Shown here piece by piece: positions 24,780 to 32,312 of a DNA stretch of 64,000 bases. Made by a program: the position numbers and the translations under genes. This DNA is from a virus, in IMG/VR virus record IMGVR_UViG_3300042346_000702, positions 1 through 64,000 of that record. One strand, given 5' to 3'. Numbering within the stretch: the stretch's first letter is position 1; the number at the start of each line of letters is the position of its first letter. Below the pieces are notes generated by a model. It saw only the letters and a list, made by a program, of their open reading frames with translations. It was not told the origin of the DNA and did not search any database.

Positions 24780-25511
24780 ATGTATTCGTTTTATCTAATT
24801 TATAGAACTATATGTATAGTGAATAATAAATTTTATATAGGAAAACATAAAACAAACAATCTTAACGATAATTATTTAGGTAGTGGAAAACTTCTAAAAA
24901 CCGCTATTGCCAAATATGGCAGAAATAATTTTGTTAGAGAAATATTACATTTTTGTTCCTCAGAAGAAGAAATGAACGAGTTAGAGACAAAAATTGTAAA
25001 TGCCGAAATGATTATGCGAGAAGATACTTATAATATTGCTATTGGCGGACAAGGAGGGTTAGGTGTAGCTCAATGTATTTCTGACGAAAAACGAAAAGAA
25101 ATGACTGATAGAATGGCACAAACCAAATCGGGAAGGACAAAAGAAGATTTTGAGTATCTACAGCGAATTAGTAATAAACTGCTTGGTAAAAATAAATTTA
25201 ATACAGAACATCATAGAAAAAATTCAGAAAGAATGTCTAAAGAAAATAAAGAAAACTCTGAAAGATGTAGAACACATTCTGAATTTATGAAAATAAAAAT
25301 GAAAGGAGCAAATAATCATAATGCAAAAAATTGGATATTAGAAAATCCAATCGGAGAAGTGATTGAGACCGGAGACATAACGCTCTTTTGTCAAGAACTT
25401 GATTTAGCATATTCAATTTTTAGATATAAAGCTCAAGTTCAAAACACTCTTCCTGTAACTAGGGGTAAAAGTAAAGGATGGAAAGTCATTTCATCATATT
25501 CAAAAACGTAA
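24780..25511 (+). CDS. GIY-YIG homing endonuclease, Seg-like
   Basis: A 243-aa free-standing homing endonuclease like the T4 Seg proteins. The catalytic module is at the N-terminus: YLIYRT in the GIY strand (about 5-10) and YIGKHKT (19-25), followed by NYLGSGKLLKTAIAKYGRNNF, a hallmark of the Seg group, and a Glu further on (NELETKIV). NUMOD3-like DNA-binding repeats (HRKNSERMS) and a C-terminal helix-turn segment follow. It has its own AGGAG site and splits the array from the small core gene, so it is a likely insertion. Such enzymes cut related phages lacking them and spread the flanking genes. Confidence 0.88.
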   Translation: MYSFYLIYRTICIVNNKFYIGKHKTNNLNDNYLGSGKLLKTAIAKYGRNNFVREILHFCSSEEEMNELETKIVNAEMIMREDTYNIAIGGQGGLGVAQCISDEKRKEMTDRMAQTKSGRTKEDFEYLQRISNKLLGKNKFNTEHHRKNSERMSKENKENSERCRTHSEFMKIKMKGANNHNAKNWILENPIGEVIETGDITLFCQELDLAYSIFRYKAQVQNTLPVTRGKSKGWKVISSYSKT

Positions 25512-25532
25512 TAAAACTTAGGAGATACACAT

Positions 25533-25712
25533 ATGTCAGAAACGAAAGATTCAATAAGAAACTTCATTCAAAGCTTAATTAAAGATAATACAACTCAAGC
25601 AGAAATGGATTTACATCCAGTTTTTACCACTAAAATGAAAGAGATAGCCGGCATTCAATCAAAACCTTCAGGCGAAGATTCTATTTCTTCTGAAGAAGAT
25701 AATGACGAGTAA
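25533..25712 (+). CDS. Small prohead core protein (59 aa)
   Basis: A 59-aa ORF too short for a normal length cut-off. It has a GGAG ribosome binding site 8 bases before its ATG. The sequence ends in an acidic tail (EDSISSEEDNDE), and the middle contains MKEIAGI, the motif shared by the array tags and the scaffold C-terminus. T4 has small acidic core proteins (gp67, gp68) at this location between protease and scaffold. It lies just before the late promoter of the scaffold gene. Confidence 0.65.
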   Translation: MSETKDSIRNFIQSLIKDNTTQAEMDLHPVFTTKMKEIAGIQSKPSGEDSISSEEDNDE

Positions 25713-25735
25713 AAATCAAATTTATAGGTAACTAC

Positions 25736-25743
25736 TATAAATA
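25736..25743 (+). promoter_or_regulatory. Late promoter (TATAAATA) for scaffold and capsid genes
   Basis: Exact T4 late consensus, 56 bases upstream of the scaffold ATG. It would give the scaffold and major capsid genes, which must be made in large amount, a separate strong late start. Confidence 0.8.
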
Positions 25744-25751
25744 AAGTTAGC

Positions 25752-25770
25752 ACCCTTGAATTAGGGTTTT
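25752..25770 (+). other. Leader hairpin before the scaffold gene
   Basis: ACCCT (25752-25756) pairs with AGGGT (25763-25767) around a 6-base loop, followed by a short T-run. It sits just downstream of the late promoter, so it is in the mRNA leader and may stabilise it, or weakly terminate read-through from upstream. Confidence 0.4.
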
Positions 25771-25799
25771 AGATAATCAATATATCTTTGGAGGTAAAT

Positions 25800-26720
25800 A
25801 TGGATGAAATTTTACAAAAGTTGTTAGAAACAGACCTACTTAGCGAAGACACAAAAACCGAAATCTCAGAAGCATGGGCTGAAGCTGTTGAAGCTAAGCG
25901 TGCAGAAATTAGAGAAGAAGTATCTTTGGAAGTTCGCGCAGAGTTAGCTGAACAATTTGTTGTTGCTCGTGAAGCATTAGTCGATAAGGTTGATGCATTT
26001 GTTACTGAACAACTAAAACAATCATACATCGAATTGAAAAGCGATATCGAACGTTTTCGCGATTTGGAAGCTGAGTTCGCTGGTAAACTAGTTGAAGAAA
26101 AGAAAAGATTAGCAGAAGAAGTTGAGTCTGAAATCGAGTCTTTAGTTGATAAATTGGATTCTTTCTTGGAAGTTAGACTTTCAGAAGAATTTGAAGAAAT
26201 GAAAGAAGATTTAGAAGTTGTAAAACAAAATGACTTCGGTAAACGTGTATTTGAAGCGTTCGTAACCGAATATTCAAAATCATATGTTGATGAAACTTCT
26301 ATTCAATCACAATTAAGTATTGCAGAAAGTAAATTGGCTGATGCTGAAAAACGTATGCAAGAAGTTGAAACTGAAAAAGCACAATTAGTTCGCGAAGCTA
26401 AAATGCAAGACGTGTTAAGACCACTTTCTGGTTCAAAACGTGAGCAAATGAGTTTTGTTTTACAAAACGTTGAAACTGAAAAATTAGAAGAAGCTTATGG
26501 TTACTTCATCGGTCGTATTTTGAAAGAAGAAGCTGCTGCACCTAAATCATCCGCTACTGTCGCAAAAGACAAAGTTATTTCTGAAGACAAAGCTTTAGAA
26601 GACGCAGTCGTTCTTGCAACTGGTGATGATGAAACTAAACAGCCAATCATTTCTGAACAACAACAAAAATCTATTGCTGATTTAGCGTTCTTAAAAAGAA
26701 TTGCCGGCATAACATCTTAA
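25800..26720 (+). CDS. gp22: Prohead core scaffold protein, T4 gp22-like
   Basis: A 306-aa acidic, almost wholly helical coiled-coil protein, as expected for the scaffold on which the capsid assembles before being degraded by gp21. LLE (8-10) and ISE (about 20-23) are possible cleavage sites. The C-terminus ends FLKRIAGITS, sharing the IAGI motif with the array proteins. The start at 25800 is chosen because GGAGG (25790-25794) lies five bases before it; a TTG in frame at 25788 would overlap that site. Position between gp21 and gp23 and a length close to T4 gp22 (269 aa) support the call. Confidence 0.88.
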   Translation: MDEILQKLLETDLLSEDTKTEISEAWAEAVEAKRAEIREEVSLEVRAELAEQFVVAREALVDKVDAFVTEQLKQSYIELKSDIERFRDLEAEFAGKLVEEKKRLAEEVESEIESLVDKLDSFLEVRLSEEFEEMKEDLEVVKQNDFGKRVFEAFVTEYSKSYVDETSIQSQLSIAESKLADAEKRMQEVETEKAQLVREAKMQDVLRPLSGSKREQMSFVLQNVETEKLEEAYGYFIGRILKEEAAAPKSSATVAKDKVISEDKALEDAVVLATGDDETKQPIISEQQQKSIADLAFLKRIAGITS

Positions 26721-26758
26721 AAATAAAATCTTAATATATCTGAATAGGAGTTAACTAT

Positions 26759-28051
26759 ATGGAACTTTTTGAAAATTGGTCACAAACCAAAGAAGCTTTA
26801 CTAACTGAATTACCTGCTCATAAAAAAGCCTACATGGGCCGTATTATGGAAAACACTAAACAACAGTTGATGGAAACTGCTGCTGCTGGTGTTAACGCTG
26901 CAGGCGCAATTGGTAATTTCCAAAAAATCATTATCCCAATGATTCGTCGTATTATCCCTGGCACTATCGCTACTGAACTTGTTGGTATCCAACCAATGTC
27001 AGGTCCAGTATCTTTAGCGTACTCATTACGTTTCCTTTTCTCTCAAAATACTGATGTTCCAACTGTTAGTTATGTTACTAATCCAGATGGAACTATTTCT
27101 GCTGTGAACTTAACACCAGGTGCTGGTCCTGAAGACATCATCGGTGCTGGTTTAGTTGACCCAGTAACTGGTACTTATTTAGGTGCTACTGAAGTATTTG
27201 GTAACAACAGCAAAACTAAACGTTGGTATTCTGGTGCAATCAATGCTGGTGGTATGGCTCTTGGTACTGCAGCTCTTACAGCTGACTTCGAAGCGTACGG
27301 CGGACGTCAATTGCAATTAGAAGTATTGAAACAAACTGTTACTGCTGGCTCACGTAAATTACAAGCTAAATGGACAGTTGAAGCGATGCAAGACCTTTCA
27401 GCACAACATGGTTTAGACCTTGAAGCTGAAATCACTGCAGCTCTTTCTGCTGAAATCGTTTCTGAAATCGACAACGAAATCATCAATGACTTGATTGCTC
27501 TTGCTGGTACTGTTGAAACTTTCGACATGAATGGTACTTTCACTGGTGTTCCTAACTATGTTGGTGACCGTCATGCAGTTCTTGGTACTTTAATCAATAA
27601 AGTTGCAAACGAGATTGCTCGCAAAACTCGTCGTAATGCAGCTAACTGGATTGTTGTATCTCCAATCGTTGCTTCAGTATTACAATCTGCTGCAAAATCA
27701 GTATTTGCTCCAGCAGTAAGCGGTTCATTCGAAGGTCCTAACAACACCAAATTGATTGGTACTTTAAACGGTTCTATCAAAGTTTACACTTACATCTATC
27801 ATGACACTGGTTCTGAGCCAATCTTGGTTGGTTACAAAGGTGGAAACGGCGAAATGGATACCGGTTATTTCTACTGCCCATACGTTCCACTTATGAGCTC
27901 AAACGTATTGTTTGACCCTGCAACTTACAACCCACAAGTAAGCTTGATGACAAGATATGGAAAAGCTACATTTACCGATACTGCTACTTCGTTGGGCAAT
28001 AGTGCCGATTACTATGGTCGTGTGAATGTTGCAAATCTTTCATTCATCTAA
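26759..28051 (+). CDS. gp23: Major capsid protein, T4 gp23-like
   Basis: A 430-aa capsid subunit of the HK97 fold (T4 gp23 is 521 aa). Family features include the N-terminal region with LMETAAAG (cleavage expected after E39), FQKIIIPMIRRIIPGTIATELVGIQPMSGP (about 54-83), a glycine-rich centre with RWYSGAINAGGMALGTAAL and a C-terminal stretch with YCPYVPLM. Codon use is strongly biased to fast codons (GCT, GGT, ACT), typical for a very abundant protein. It is preceded by AGGAG and followed by a strong terminator. Confidence 0.96.
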   Translation: MELFENWSQTKEALLTELPAHKKAYMGRIMENTKQQLMETAAAGVNAAGAIGNFQKIIIPMIRRIIPGTIATELVGIQPMSGPVSLAYSLRFLFSQNTDVPTVSYVTNPDGTISAVNLTPGAGPEDIIGAGLVDPVTGTYLGATEVFGNNSKTKRWYSGAINAGGMALGTAALTADFEAYGGRQLQLEVLKQTVTAGSRKLQAKWTVEAMQDLSAQHGLDLEAEITAALSAEIVSEIDNEIINDLIALAGTVETFDMNGTFTGVPNYVGDRHAVLGTLINKVANEIARKTRRNAANWIVVSPIVASVLQSAAKSVFAPAVSGSFEGPNNTKLIGTLNGSIKVYTYIYHDTGSEPILVGYKGGNGEMDTGYFYCPYVPLMSSNVLFDPATYNPQVSLMTRYGKATFTDTATSLGNSADYYGRVNVANLSFI

Positions 28052-28073
28052 TAGAAATTAGAAATACGAAAGT

Positions 28074-28102
28074 AAAAAAACCCGCTTCATGGCGGGTTTT
28101 TT
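28074..28102 (+). terminator. Intrinsic terminator after the capsid gene
   Basis: A-rich tract, then CCCGC (28081-28085) pairing with GCGGG (28092-28096), extended by A-T pairs and followed by a T-tract. The symmetric A and T tracts allow it to work in both directions, so it can also end the convergent homing-endonuclease gene at 28107. Confidence 0.92.
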
Positions 28103-28106
28103 GTTA

Positions 28107-29654
28107 TTACCCATCTGACAGTTCTAATTGATATTTTAGTTGTCCTGCATCCGAAATAGAATACCATCCTAGTGAGTCCCAATAATCTTTAGTGATAATA
28201 TCATGTCCTAAATGAGCAGGTCTTCTAAATCCCCATCGATGTTTTCTTTCAGTAAAGTTAGTAAAGAATACGCCAATCTTAGTTTCACCTACTAATGAAA
28301 AGCCCAAGGTTTGATATACATTTTTATTATAATCAGTCCATCGCAAATCTGCCCAAGAAATAATTTTCTTTGTTGGATTATTTTTTATAAAACATGATAA
28401 TAATTTCCCTGCACCACCAATAATCTGATAATCACTATGAGTTGCATAACGTAATAACTCCCACGTATTACCATCATCAATTTGGTTCATCATTATTCGA
28501 GGTCTGCAAAATGTCATTACTGCTACTAAATCAATACCAGTGAATAATCCAATTTGCACTTTAGATTTTGCTGAACCTTGAATATGATATTGATTTAGAA
28601 ATAACGTAGCTTCATTTGATGAAATAATTTTAGCTTGTAATTTACGTGCAAAAAGTTTCGTTGAAACATTACAACCAATAATGTTGATGATTTTATTTTT
28701 TACTAAATCTTTTTTTGACAACCATTCATCTTCAAAAATTTGAACTAATCTAATTCCACGTTCTTTACATAATTCATATTTTTTCCGATGCTTATACCTA
28801 TCATAACCAGCTTTACTTGAATGCCAATATAAGCCATGATATTCGATAGCAATGTTTTTGCTTGGAATATAAATGTCAAGTTCTAAGTTATTCGGAAGAA
28901 TACTTTTATTATGTCTAACAATTTCAACATATTGAGACACAAAGTCAGCCAATTCTACTTCAGCTTTACTTTCTCCTTTTAGAGGAGGGAAGCAAGTATG
29001 ACATAAAGTATTAGCAAATTGATGCTTTTTCAAAGTAACTAATGCAACATTCGAAACGTTATTACATGTACTGCATTTGATACTAAATCTAAAATTGCCT
29101 GATATGAAATGTTCACTATTTTCTAAAACTTCACCCCATTCAATTTGAAGATTAGTTTCTAGTTTTTTAGCGGTTTCTTCTTTCCTTCGCTTAGCAATTT
29201 TTTCTAGGTGAGGTATTTGAAACTCCATTCTTTCATCAGAAAGTGGAGGTTTTGGATTGTTATGATAATATTCATTTAGCGCAATACTCAGTTTTTCACG
29301 ATATTCATCTGAACGTTCATGAGTTCTACCAGTATTGAAATGCTCTCCATTTTCTGCAGCTTCTTTAGATCGTTGTCCAATACCATTCTTTTGTTTATCA
29401 GAAACCCTACCTTCTTGCCAAAGTTTTTTTGTAGTTTCAACAAGTTTAGCTTTAGTTTTAGTTTCTTCTGAATGACCTTTACCTTTTAGGGGATGATTGT
29501 CACCAGACTTTTTTGCTTTTAGCTCTGGTGAATATCCAAATGGAGCATCATTTCCAAACTGTTCAAAGTATTCTTCTTTAGAAAAACCATGAGCTTTTAG
29601 ATGTTGCTTATCAATTTTAGATAGCTTTCGGTTACATATTGGACATTCAATCAT
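28107..29654 (-). CDS. Hef-like homing endonuclease with Vsr-type nuclease domain
   Basis: A 515-aa protein resembling free-standing phage homing endonucleases of the Hef type. The N-terminus is a zinc-finger-like module (CPIC...HLKAHGFSKEEYFEQFG). NUMOD-like helix repeats follow, then a second zinc ribbon (CSTC...CHTC), and from about residue 250 a Vsr/PD-(D/E)XK nuclease core: LDIYIPSKNIAIEYHGLYWHS, then a RYKHRKKYELCKERGIRLVQIFEDEW segment. The last 180 residues form a separate domain with a GLFTGIDLVAVMTFCRP strand typical of the family. It sits next to the capsid gene, a frequent target site, but on the opposite strand. Its start overlaps the stop of the next gene upstream by four bases. 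Confidence 0.8.
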   Translation of the reverse strand: MIECPICNRKLSKIDKQHLKAHGFSKEEYFEQFGNDAPFGYSPELKAKKSGDNHPLKGKGHSEETKTKAKLVETTKKLWQEGRVSDKQKNGIGQRSKEAAENGEHFNTGRTHERSDEYREKLSIALNEYYHNNPKPPLSDERMEFQIPHLEKIAKRRKEETAKKLETNLQIEWGEVLENSEHFISGNFRFSIKCSTCNNVSNVALVTLKKHQFANTLCHTCFPPLKGESKAEVELADFVSQYVEIVRHNKSILPNNLELDIYIPSKNIAIEYHGLYWHSSKAGYDRYKHRKKYELCKERGIRLVQIFEDEWLSKKDLVKNKIINIIGCNVSTKLFARKLQAKIISSNEATLFLNQYHIQGSAKSKVQIGLFTGIDLVAVMTFCRPRIMMNQIDDGNTWELLRYATHSDYQIIGGAGKLLSCFIKNNPTKKIISWADLRWTDYNKNVYQTLGFSLVGETKIGVFFTNFTERKHRWGFRRPAHLGHDIITKDYWDSLGWYSISDAGQLKYQLELSDG

Positions 29655-29989
29655 AAAATCTGCTTTACTTTTACCGGTCGTACTTTCTTCAAATACTCTG
29701 CATAACGTTTTTCACTTTCTTCTTCGATTGCTAATTGTCTTTGGTTATACTCTTCAACTTTTTCATATGAAGTCAAAGTCTTTGCAAACACAATAGCTTC
29801 TTGATAGGTTCCTAACCATCGAGTCCAACAAAGTCCAGCATATGATACATCACCTTTAAGGTAATGATATTGTTCAATTGTAACCCAAGTCTTGAATAAA
29901 CCAAAAAACCAGTATTCAGTGTATTCGATTTGATAATATTTGCTTGCCAAGCCAAGGGATTTGATGCGAACTTCAAATGGTCTTTTCAT
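29651..29989 (-). CDS. Hypothetical protein
   Basis: A 112-aa protein with an aromatic, tyrosine-rich N-terminal half (YYQIEYTEYWFFGLF) and a charged helix at the end. No domain was recognised. It overlaps the endonuclease gene by four bases (ATGA) and the upstream gene by four, so three genes share one mRNA. The early-type promoter at 30287-30315 probably drives them. Confidence 0.6.
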   Translation of the reverse strand: MKRPFEVRIKSLGLASKYYQIEYTEYWFFGLFKTWVTIEQYHYLKGDVSYAGLCWTRWLGTYQEAIVFAKTLTSYEKVEEYNQRQLAIEEESEKRYAEYLKKVRPVKVKQIL

Positions 29990-30255
29990 TTCACTAATGG
30001 CTCTTTTGAGTAAATCGATTCAAAGTATTTGTTGGTAAAGTACTTGTAAGCTTCATGGGAAATGTTTCGCATTGTCATAATAACACCGCCAGAATAATCG
30101 ATGTTTGCTTCCCATTCTTGGGCTTTTTCTCGTAACAGACAATCACCAATTATACTACTTTTGTTGAATCGTTGGTCATCAGCAACAATTTCTTTCCAAT
30201 CATCTTCTGTAAAGGATTCCAAAAATTTGGTCCAGGTCATCGGTTTGGTTGTCAT
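29986..30255 (-). CDS. Hypothetical protein
   Basis: An 89-aa protein, first gene of the minus-strand run behind the promoter at 30287. A mixed charge pattern (FTEDDWKEIVADDQRFN) and a closing hydrophobic/aromatic strand were seen, but no known motif. A good GGGGAG ribosome binding site lies before its start. Probably an early host-takeover protein by position. Confidence 0.6.
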   Translation of the reverse strand: MTTKPMTWTKFLESFTEDDWKEIVADDQRFNKSSIIGDCLLREKAQEWEANIDYSGGVIMTMRNISHEAYKYFTNKYFESIYSKEPLVK

Positions 30256-30286
30256 CGTAGTTCTCCCCTCTTTAGAATATGTAGCT

Positions 30287-30315
30287 ATTATAAAAGGAAT
30301 AAAGTCAGATGTAAA
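30287..30315 (-). promoter_or_regulatory. Early sigma70-type promoter, minus strand
   Basis: On the minus strand, TTTACA (30315-30310) and TATAAT (30292-30287) are separated by 17 bases. It lies in the 76-base gap before the gene at 30255. A perfect palindrome ends exactly 10 bases upstream of the -35. Confidence 0.85.
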
Positions 30316-30325
30316 CGGTTAAAAG

Positions 30326-30341
30326 TGATAACTAGTTATCA
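30326..30341. promoter_or_regulatory. Palindromic operator, copy 1
   Basis: TGATAACTAGTTATCA is a perfect 16-base palindrome. It overlaps the stop codon of the metallopeptidase gene and ends 10 bases upstream of the minus-strand -35 box at 30310-30315. The same sequence class sits at the same distance from two other early promoters, at 31137 and 32247. Confidence 0.7.
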
Positions 30342-31096
30342 AAATCGACAATATGTTGATGGAGCTTCTTGAGGAACCGCTTCCAAATGCGTTGGTCAAG
30401 TCGTTCTTCTGAAGTGCCAAAGTGTGTCCAATACTTGGTGATAGATGTGCCAATGGTGTCTTGTTTGGAAGTCTCGTTCTTTAGGTTATCTATAGAGTGC
30501 AAAATTTTGTTCTTGTCATTGTCAAATCTATTCATTAGCATCTCTGCTGTATTGACAGCAAGTGCTTCAATTTCTGATGGGTTGCTAAGGTAAGGCTTTA
30601 TCATCACTTCCCCTTGGTCATCATGATAGTTAGAACGTTTGATGCTCTTTTCTGTAGGAGTTCTTTGGTTTTGAACTGCATGGGTTAGTTCATGCAGTAG
30701 GATAGCAATGGCAAGAGAAATGAACTTGTCTCGCTTAGCATCTCCAAAGTAGGTTGCTTTATTGACCAAATCGAATGGTATGTAAAACTCTAACCCACCA
30801 TACCCGGCTGCGAAAGAACCAATACGTGCATGTCCGCTGTCGAAGTAAGCTTCTTTAGCCCCTTGGATGACAACAGTCTTTACACCAAACTCTTTTAGCT
30901 CTTGTGCAATTTTAAGTTCAAGCTTTTTGATGGCTTGGATGCTTTCACTTATTTGTTCTAATGGTTTATAATGTTCATCAAAGATTTCAAGCTTACCGGA
31001 AAGCTTTTCAAGCTCTAAGCGGATGATTTTGTTCAACTTTGCTCGTATATCGGTAAGATTGATTTTTTCAGTTAGGAAGAGTTCGCGTACTTTCAT
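30332..31096 (-). CDS. Putative metallopeptidase with possible head-targeting tag
   Basis: A 254-aa protein with a zincin HExxH motif LHELTHAVQ (H135, E136, H139) in a hydrophobic helix. The third zinc ligand was not identified with certainty; several Asp/Glu/His follow in the 160-175 region (SNYHDDQGE). There is no signal peptide. The N-terminus MKVRELFLTE followed by K is much like the tags of array genes 3 and 4, so it may be packaged in the head and cleaved by gp21, although it lies outside the array. The substrate is unknown. It is read from the right of the early cluster, divergent from 31197. Confidence 0.6.
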   Translation of the reverse strand: MKVRELFLTEKINLTDIRAKLNKIIRLELEKLSGKLEIFDEHYKPLEQISESIQAIKKLELKIAQELKEFGVKTVVIQGAKEAYFDSGHARIGSFAAGYGGLEFYIPFDLVNKATYFGDAKRDKFISLAIAILLHELTHAVQNQRTPTEKSIKRSNYHDDQGEVMIKPYLSNPSEIEALAVNTAEMLMNRFDNDKNKILHSIDNLKNETSKQDTIGTSITKYWTHFGTSEERLDQRIWKRFLKKLHQHIVDFDN

Positions 31097-31110
31097 TGTA
31101 TGTCCAAAAT

Positions 31111-31126
31111 TGTGAAGTAGTTATCA
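31111..31126. promoter_or_regulatory. Palindromic operator, degenerate copy 2
   Basis: The right half GTTATCA is intact and the left half is degraded; 13 of 16 bases match the palindrome at 30326. It ends 10 bases upstream of the -35 box at 31137, the same spacing as at the other two sites. Confidence 0.55.
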
Positions 31127-31136
31127 TTATTGTCTA

Positions 31137-31165
31137 TTTACATTTGCAACACTTCTGTATACAAT
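31137..31165 (+). promoter_or_regulatory. Early sigma70-type promoter
   Basis: TTTACA (31137-31142) and TACAAT (31160-31165) are 17 bases apart, 32 bases before the gene at 31197. It is the head of a run of small overlapping genes. Confidence 0.7.
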
Positions 31166-31196
31166 GGTTCCATCAACTAAAGAGAGGAACCTAAAG

Positions 31197-31382
31197 ATGT
31201 ATAGCTTAACATGTTTGAAAGATGCATTCCAATCTAATCCCAGTAACTTCAAAGTATTCAGTTTCAATGGTATGTTCATGACAACCATTCATGGCGAATG
31301 GGGAATGGCTGGAAACGAATACTACTTGAACCGTCAAATGATTTCTCGTAAAGAAATCAAAGCAATGTTGGCAGGAGCATAA
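31197..31382 (+). CDS. Small hypothetical protein
   Basis: A 61-aa protein. The start at 31197 is preferred over an in-frame upstream ATG at 31164 because AGAGAGG lies 10 bases before it and the earlier start would overlap the -10 box. Features seen: TIHGEWGMAGNEYYLN, then a basic end. No domain recognised. Its stop shares one base with the start of the next gene (TAATG). Confidence 0.65.
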   Translation: MYSLTCLKDAFQSNPSNFKVFSFNGMFMTTIHGEWGMAGNEYYLNRQMISRKEIKAMLAGA

Positions 31383-31639
31383 TGAACTTATATTCAGACC
31401 TTATAGATAAAGCAAAATACAACGTAAGATCATATGGGCATGGTGCATTTGGCGAACCTGAAGCTTATACTGATACATATGTCAATTCAGATAAGTTGAT
31501 TGAATTGACATATCAAGAGGTATTAGATATCCTTAATGAGCAAATAGCTCAAATACCTTTAGATGAAATCACTAGTGTTCGTCGAGGAGTTTTGCACTCT
31601 ATTAGAGGAGAAATCCTTGAACGGTTGGAGTTGAAATGA
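31382..31639 (+). CDS. Hypothetical protein
   Basis: An 85-aa, probably mainly helical protein without a recognised domain. It overlaps both neighbours (TAATG before, ATGA after), so it is coupled to them. Early-operon position is all that hints at its role. Confidence 0.6.
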   Translation: MNLYSDLIDKAKYNVRSYGHGAFGEPEAYTDTYVNSDKLIELTYQEVLDILNEQIAQIPLDEITSVRRGVLHSIRGEILERLELK

Positions 31640-31875
31640 GCGTTTTAGCATATCAAAAAACAGAAAAAGAATCTCGTTTCGGATTTGATGCATTCGATGA
31701 TGGGCGTGAAACTAATCACAAAATTGTCGCTCAAGATATGTCATTCATTGAAGTGTTTGACGAGCTTAATAGACAACTTGACGAGCTCAAAGAATGTACG
31801 TCAAGAGATGCGTTGAAGGCCAAACAAATCTTATTACATGCTAAAGCTAACCTAATCAAAAACTTCAAACAGTAA
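31636..31875 (+). CDS. Hypothetical protein
   Basis: A 79-aa protein with a long acidic-basic helix in the second half (FDELNRQLDELKECT, then LKAKQILLHAKANLIKNF), probably helical or coiled coil. No known family. It overlaps the previous gene by four bases and the next by one. Confidence 0.6.
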   Translation: MSVLAYQKTEKESRFGFDAFDDGRETNHKIVAQDMSFIEVFDELNRQLDELKECTSRDALKAKQILLHAKANLIKNFKQ

Positions 31876-32036
31876 TGTGGTATCTTTATAGACGACATAT
31901 GTATTCGACTTCTATGTCGTCTGAATTGATTGGCAAGTATCGCTACAAGTGGGTAGCATTTCTTATTGCTTTTAGACGCATATCCAAATTTCATACGCTT
32001 ACACTACGGTACCAAGACGATGACTACTCCTTCTGA
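31875..32036 (+). CDS. Small hypothetical protein (53 aa)
   Basis: A 53-aa ORF, too short for a usual length limit, with its ATG overlapping the previous stop (TAATG). It is rich in Tyr and Arg, with a short hydrophobic stretch (KWVAFLIAF) and an RYQDDDYSF end. The overlap and dense packing suggest it is real, but nothing shows its function. Confidence 0.5.
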   Translation: MWYLYRRHMYSTSMSSELIGKYRYKWVAFLIAFRRISKFHTLTLRYQDDDYSF

Positions 32037-32223
32037 TATTGATGAAAATCGAAAAGCTCTTTTTGGCTGGATGATATTGAACAAGCTTGGTAATGATGCT
32101 GTTCATCACGTGGAACGGGAACCATCAAAACTTCCCTTATGGAAAGAACGTGGTTATCAGTGTATCCCGGTCTATGTTACTCTCAAAGATGCTTTTGCAG
32201 TAGGTATGACTTACAAGATTTGA
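32020..32223 (+). CDS. Hypothetical protein
   Basis: A 67-aa protein starting inside the end of the 53-aa gene. The start at 32020 fits better than the upstream in-frame ATG at 31966, which would lie inside the previous ORF. It contains WKERGYQCIPVYVTL, but no recognised domain. Its stop codon TGA is the first triplet of the operator palindrome at 32221. Confidence 0.55.
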   Translation: MTTPSDIDENRKALFGWMILNKLGNDAVHHVEREPSKLPLWKERGYQCIPVYVTLKDAFAVGMTYKI

Positions 32224-32236
32224 TAACTGGTTATCA
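32221..32236. promoter_or_regulatory. Palindromic operator, copy 3
   Basis: TGATAACTGGTTATCA is palindromic in both 7-base arms. It ends 10 bases upstream of the -35 box at 32247, the same geometry as at 30326 and 31111. Confidence 0.7.
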
Positions 32237-32246
32237 CAAATAGCCA

Positions 32247-32276
32247 TTTACACTTTTACATTTTGTATAGTATAAT
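32247..32276 (+). promoter_or_regulatory. Early sigma70-type promoter
   Basis: TTTACA (32247-32252) and TATAAT (32271-32276) are 18 bases apart, 36 bases before the gene at 32313. Confidence 0.85.
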
Positions 32277-32312
32277 AGACACATATTCAAACAGTATAGA
32301 GAGTAAGTCATC

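Noticed and set aside
25788-25799. TTG at 25788 as the start of the scaffold protein
   Set aside because: The GGAGG site at 25790-25794 would then be inside the coding region; the ATG at 25800 is five bases after that site.
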